From JANNVZ01 sp046153915 (GTDB lineage: Bacteria > Bacteroidota > Bacteroidia > Flavobacteriales_D > Sanyastnellaceae): a stretch of 6,236 nucleotides of DNA. The DNA lies in contig JBJXFC010000065.1 in assembly GCA_046153915.1 (NCBI GenBank), forward strand, positions 1-6,236, in the 5' to 3' direction. Each line of letters opens with the position of its first letter. Position 1 is the stretch's first letter. Shown one piece after another: positions 5,940 through 6,236 of this stretch. Position numbers and translations under genes: made by a program. The notes below the pieces were generated by a model. That model was not told where the DNA came from. It saw only the letters and a list, made by a program, of their open reading frames with translations, and did not search any database.

Positions 5940-6236
5940 CTAAACCCACCACCTAAATCCGACATACCCCATTCTTCCAAATACAGGACCCCAAACGAGT
6001 GATCCATCGAATGTGGAGTTGGATGGATCATTTGATGAAATAATGGGATCGTGCAACATGAAGTTCGTTAGATTTTCACCACCAACATACAATTCCATTT
6101 GTTTTCTGAAGATGTACGTTACCTGTGCATTCAACAGATAATAATCATTGGTCCGCGAATTGTTTACGGCATCAAGGTGTATCTCAGAATCTGTATGCGC
6201 GGCTGCTGGCAATCGTTTGGTGCCAATCCATTGCAC
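5940..6236 (-). CDS. TonB-dependent outer-membrane receptor, C-terminal end (5' part outside window)
   Basis: The minus-strand frame is open from the right edge (6236) to the TAG at 5942-5940, giving 98 residues. The GTG at the edge is not a credible start, since the sequence begins mid-barrel. The residues have the alternating pattern of the last beta strands of a TonB-dependent receptor: YYLLNAQVTYIF, KQMELYVGGENLTNF, a loop with DPII and NDPSN, then SLVWGPVFGR and the last strand GYVGFRWWV. GGENLTN and VWGPxxGR before the terminal strand are typical of Bacteroidota receptors that take up metal complexes, vitamins or glycans with energy from TonB-ExbBD. The plug domain and any carboxypeptidase-like N-terminal domain are out of view, so the substrate cannot be told. 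It converges on the large surface-protein gene, and a decayed paralogue of its 3' end lies at 1405-1560. Confidence 0.9.
   Translation of the reverse strand: MQWIGTKRLPAAAHTDSEIHLDAVNNSRTNDYYLLNAQVTYIFRKQMELYVGGENLTNFMLHDPIISSNDPSNSTFDGSLVWGPVFGRMGYVGFRWWV

Noticed and set aside
6234..6236. GTG at the right edge as start of the receptor fragment
   Set aside because: It would begin a protein inside the beta-barrel; the gene simply continues beyond the window.
1..6236. Mobile element or defence system
   Set aside because: No transposase, integrase, terminal inverted repeats, CRISPR-like array or nuclease/helicase motif is visible on either strand; the paralogy is better explained by local duplication.

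Overview
The window looks like a chromosomal segment of a Bacteroidota bacterium. The main evidence is a large secreted protein ending in a type IX secretion (T9SS) type A sorting domain, domain types typical of that phylum (GloVer repeats, Ig-like, MopE-like metal-binding motif), the 3' end of a TonB-dependent receptor, and a start codon preceded by an A-rich stretch instead of a Shine-Dalgarno. No RNA gene, CRISPR array, transposase or integrase is visible. Genus cannot be told from the sequence.

Layout: (1) 1-1365 (+) is the 3' part of a gene for an exported protein of unknown function, open at the left edge. (2) 1366-1698 is intergenic and holds a weak terminator-like hairpin, a decayed minus-strand remnant of a TonB-dependent receptor 3' end (about 1405-1560, possibly to about 1617), and the leader of the next gene. 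(3) 1699-5724 (+) encodes a 1341-residue secreted protein: signal peptide, 14 GloVer (TIGR03803-like) repeats, an Ig-like domain, a MopE-like metal-binding motif, a PPC-like beta domain, a ~200-residue module I cannot name, and a T9SS type A sorting domain. (4) 5729-5779 is a perfect 51-nt palindrome that reads as a bidirectional terminator. (5) 5940-6236 (-) is the C-terminal end of a TonB-dependent outer-membrane receptor, open at the right edge.

The main observation is that the two halves mirror each other. The first protein aligns, domain for domain, with the last third of the second (PPC-like domain, unnamed module, sorting-domain-like end). Each of the two genes is also followed by a hairpin containing a nearly identical 14-mer and then by a convergent TonB-dependent receptor 3' end, which is intact on the right and a fossil on the left. 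This suggests that a unit of 'secreted surface protein plus convergent TonB receptor' was duplicated in tandem, after which the left receptor was lost and the right surface protein carries (by gain, or the left by loss) a repeat array. The 14 repeats appear to be two sets of seven in the same order, which would fit two seven-bladed beta-propellers. Function is not shown by the sequence; a cell-surface binding or adhesin-like role is the most that can be inferred.
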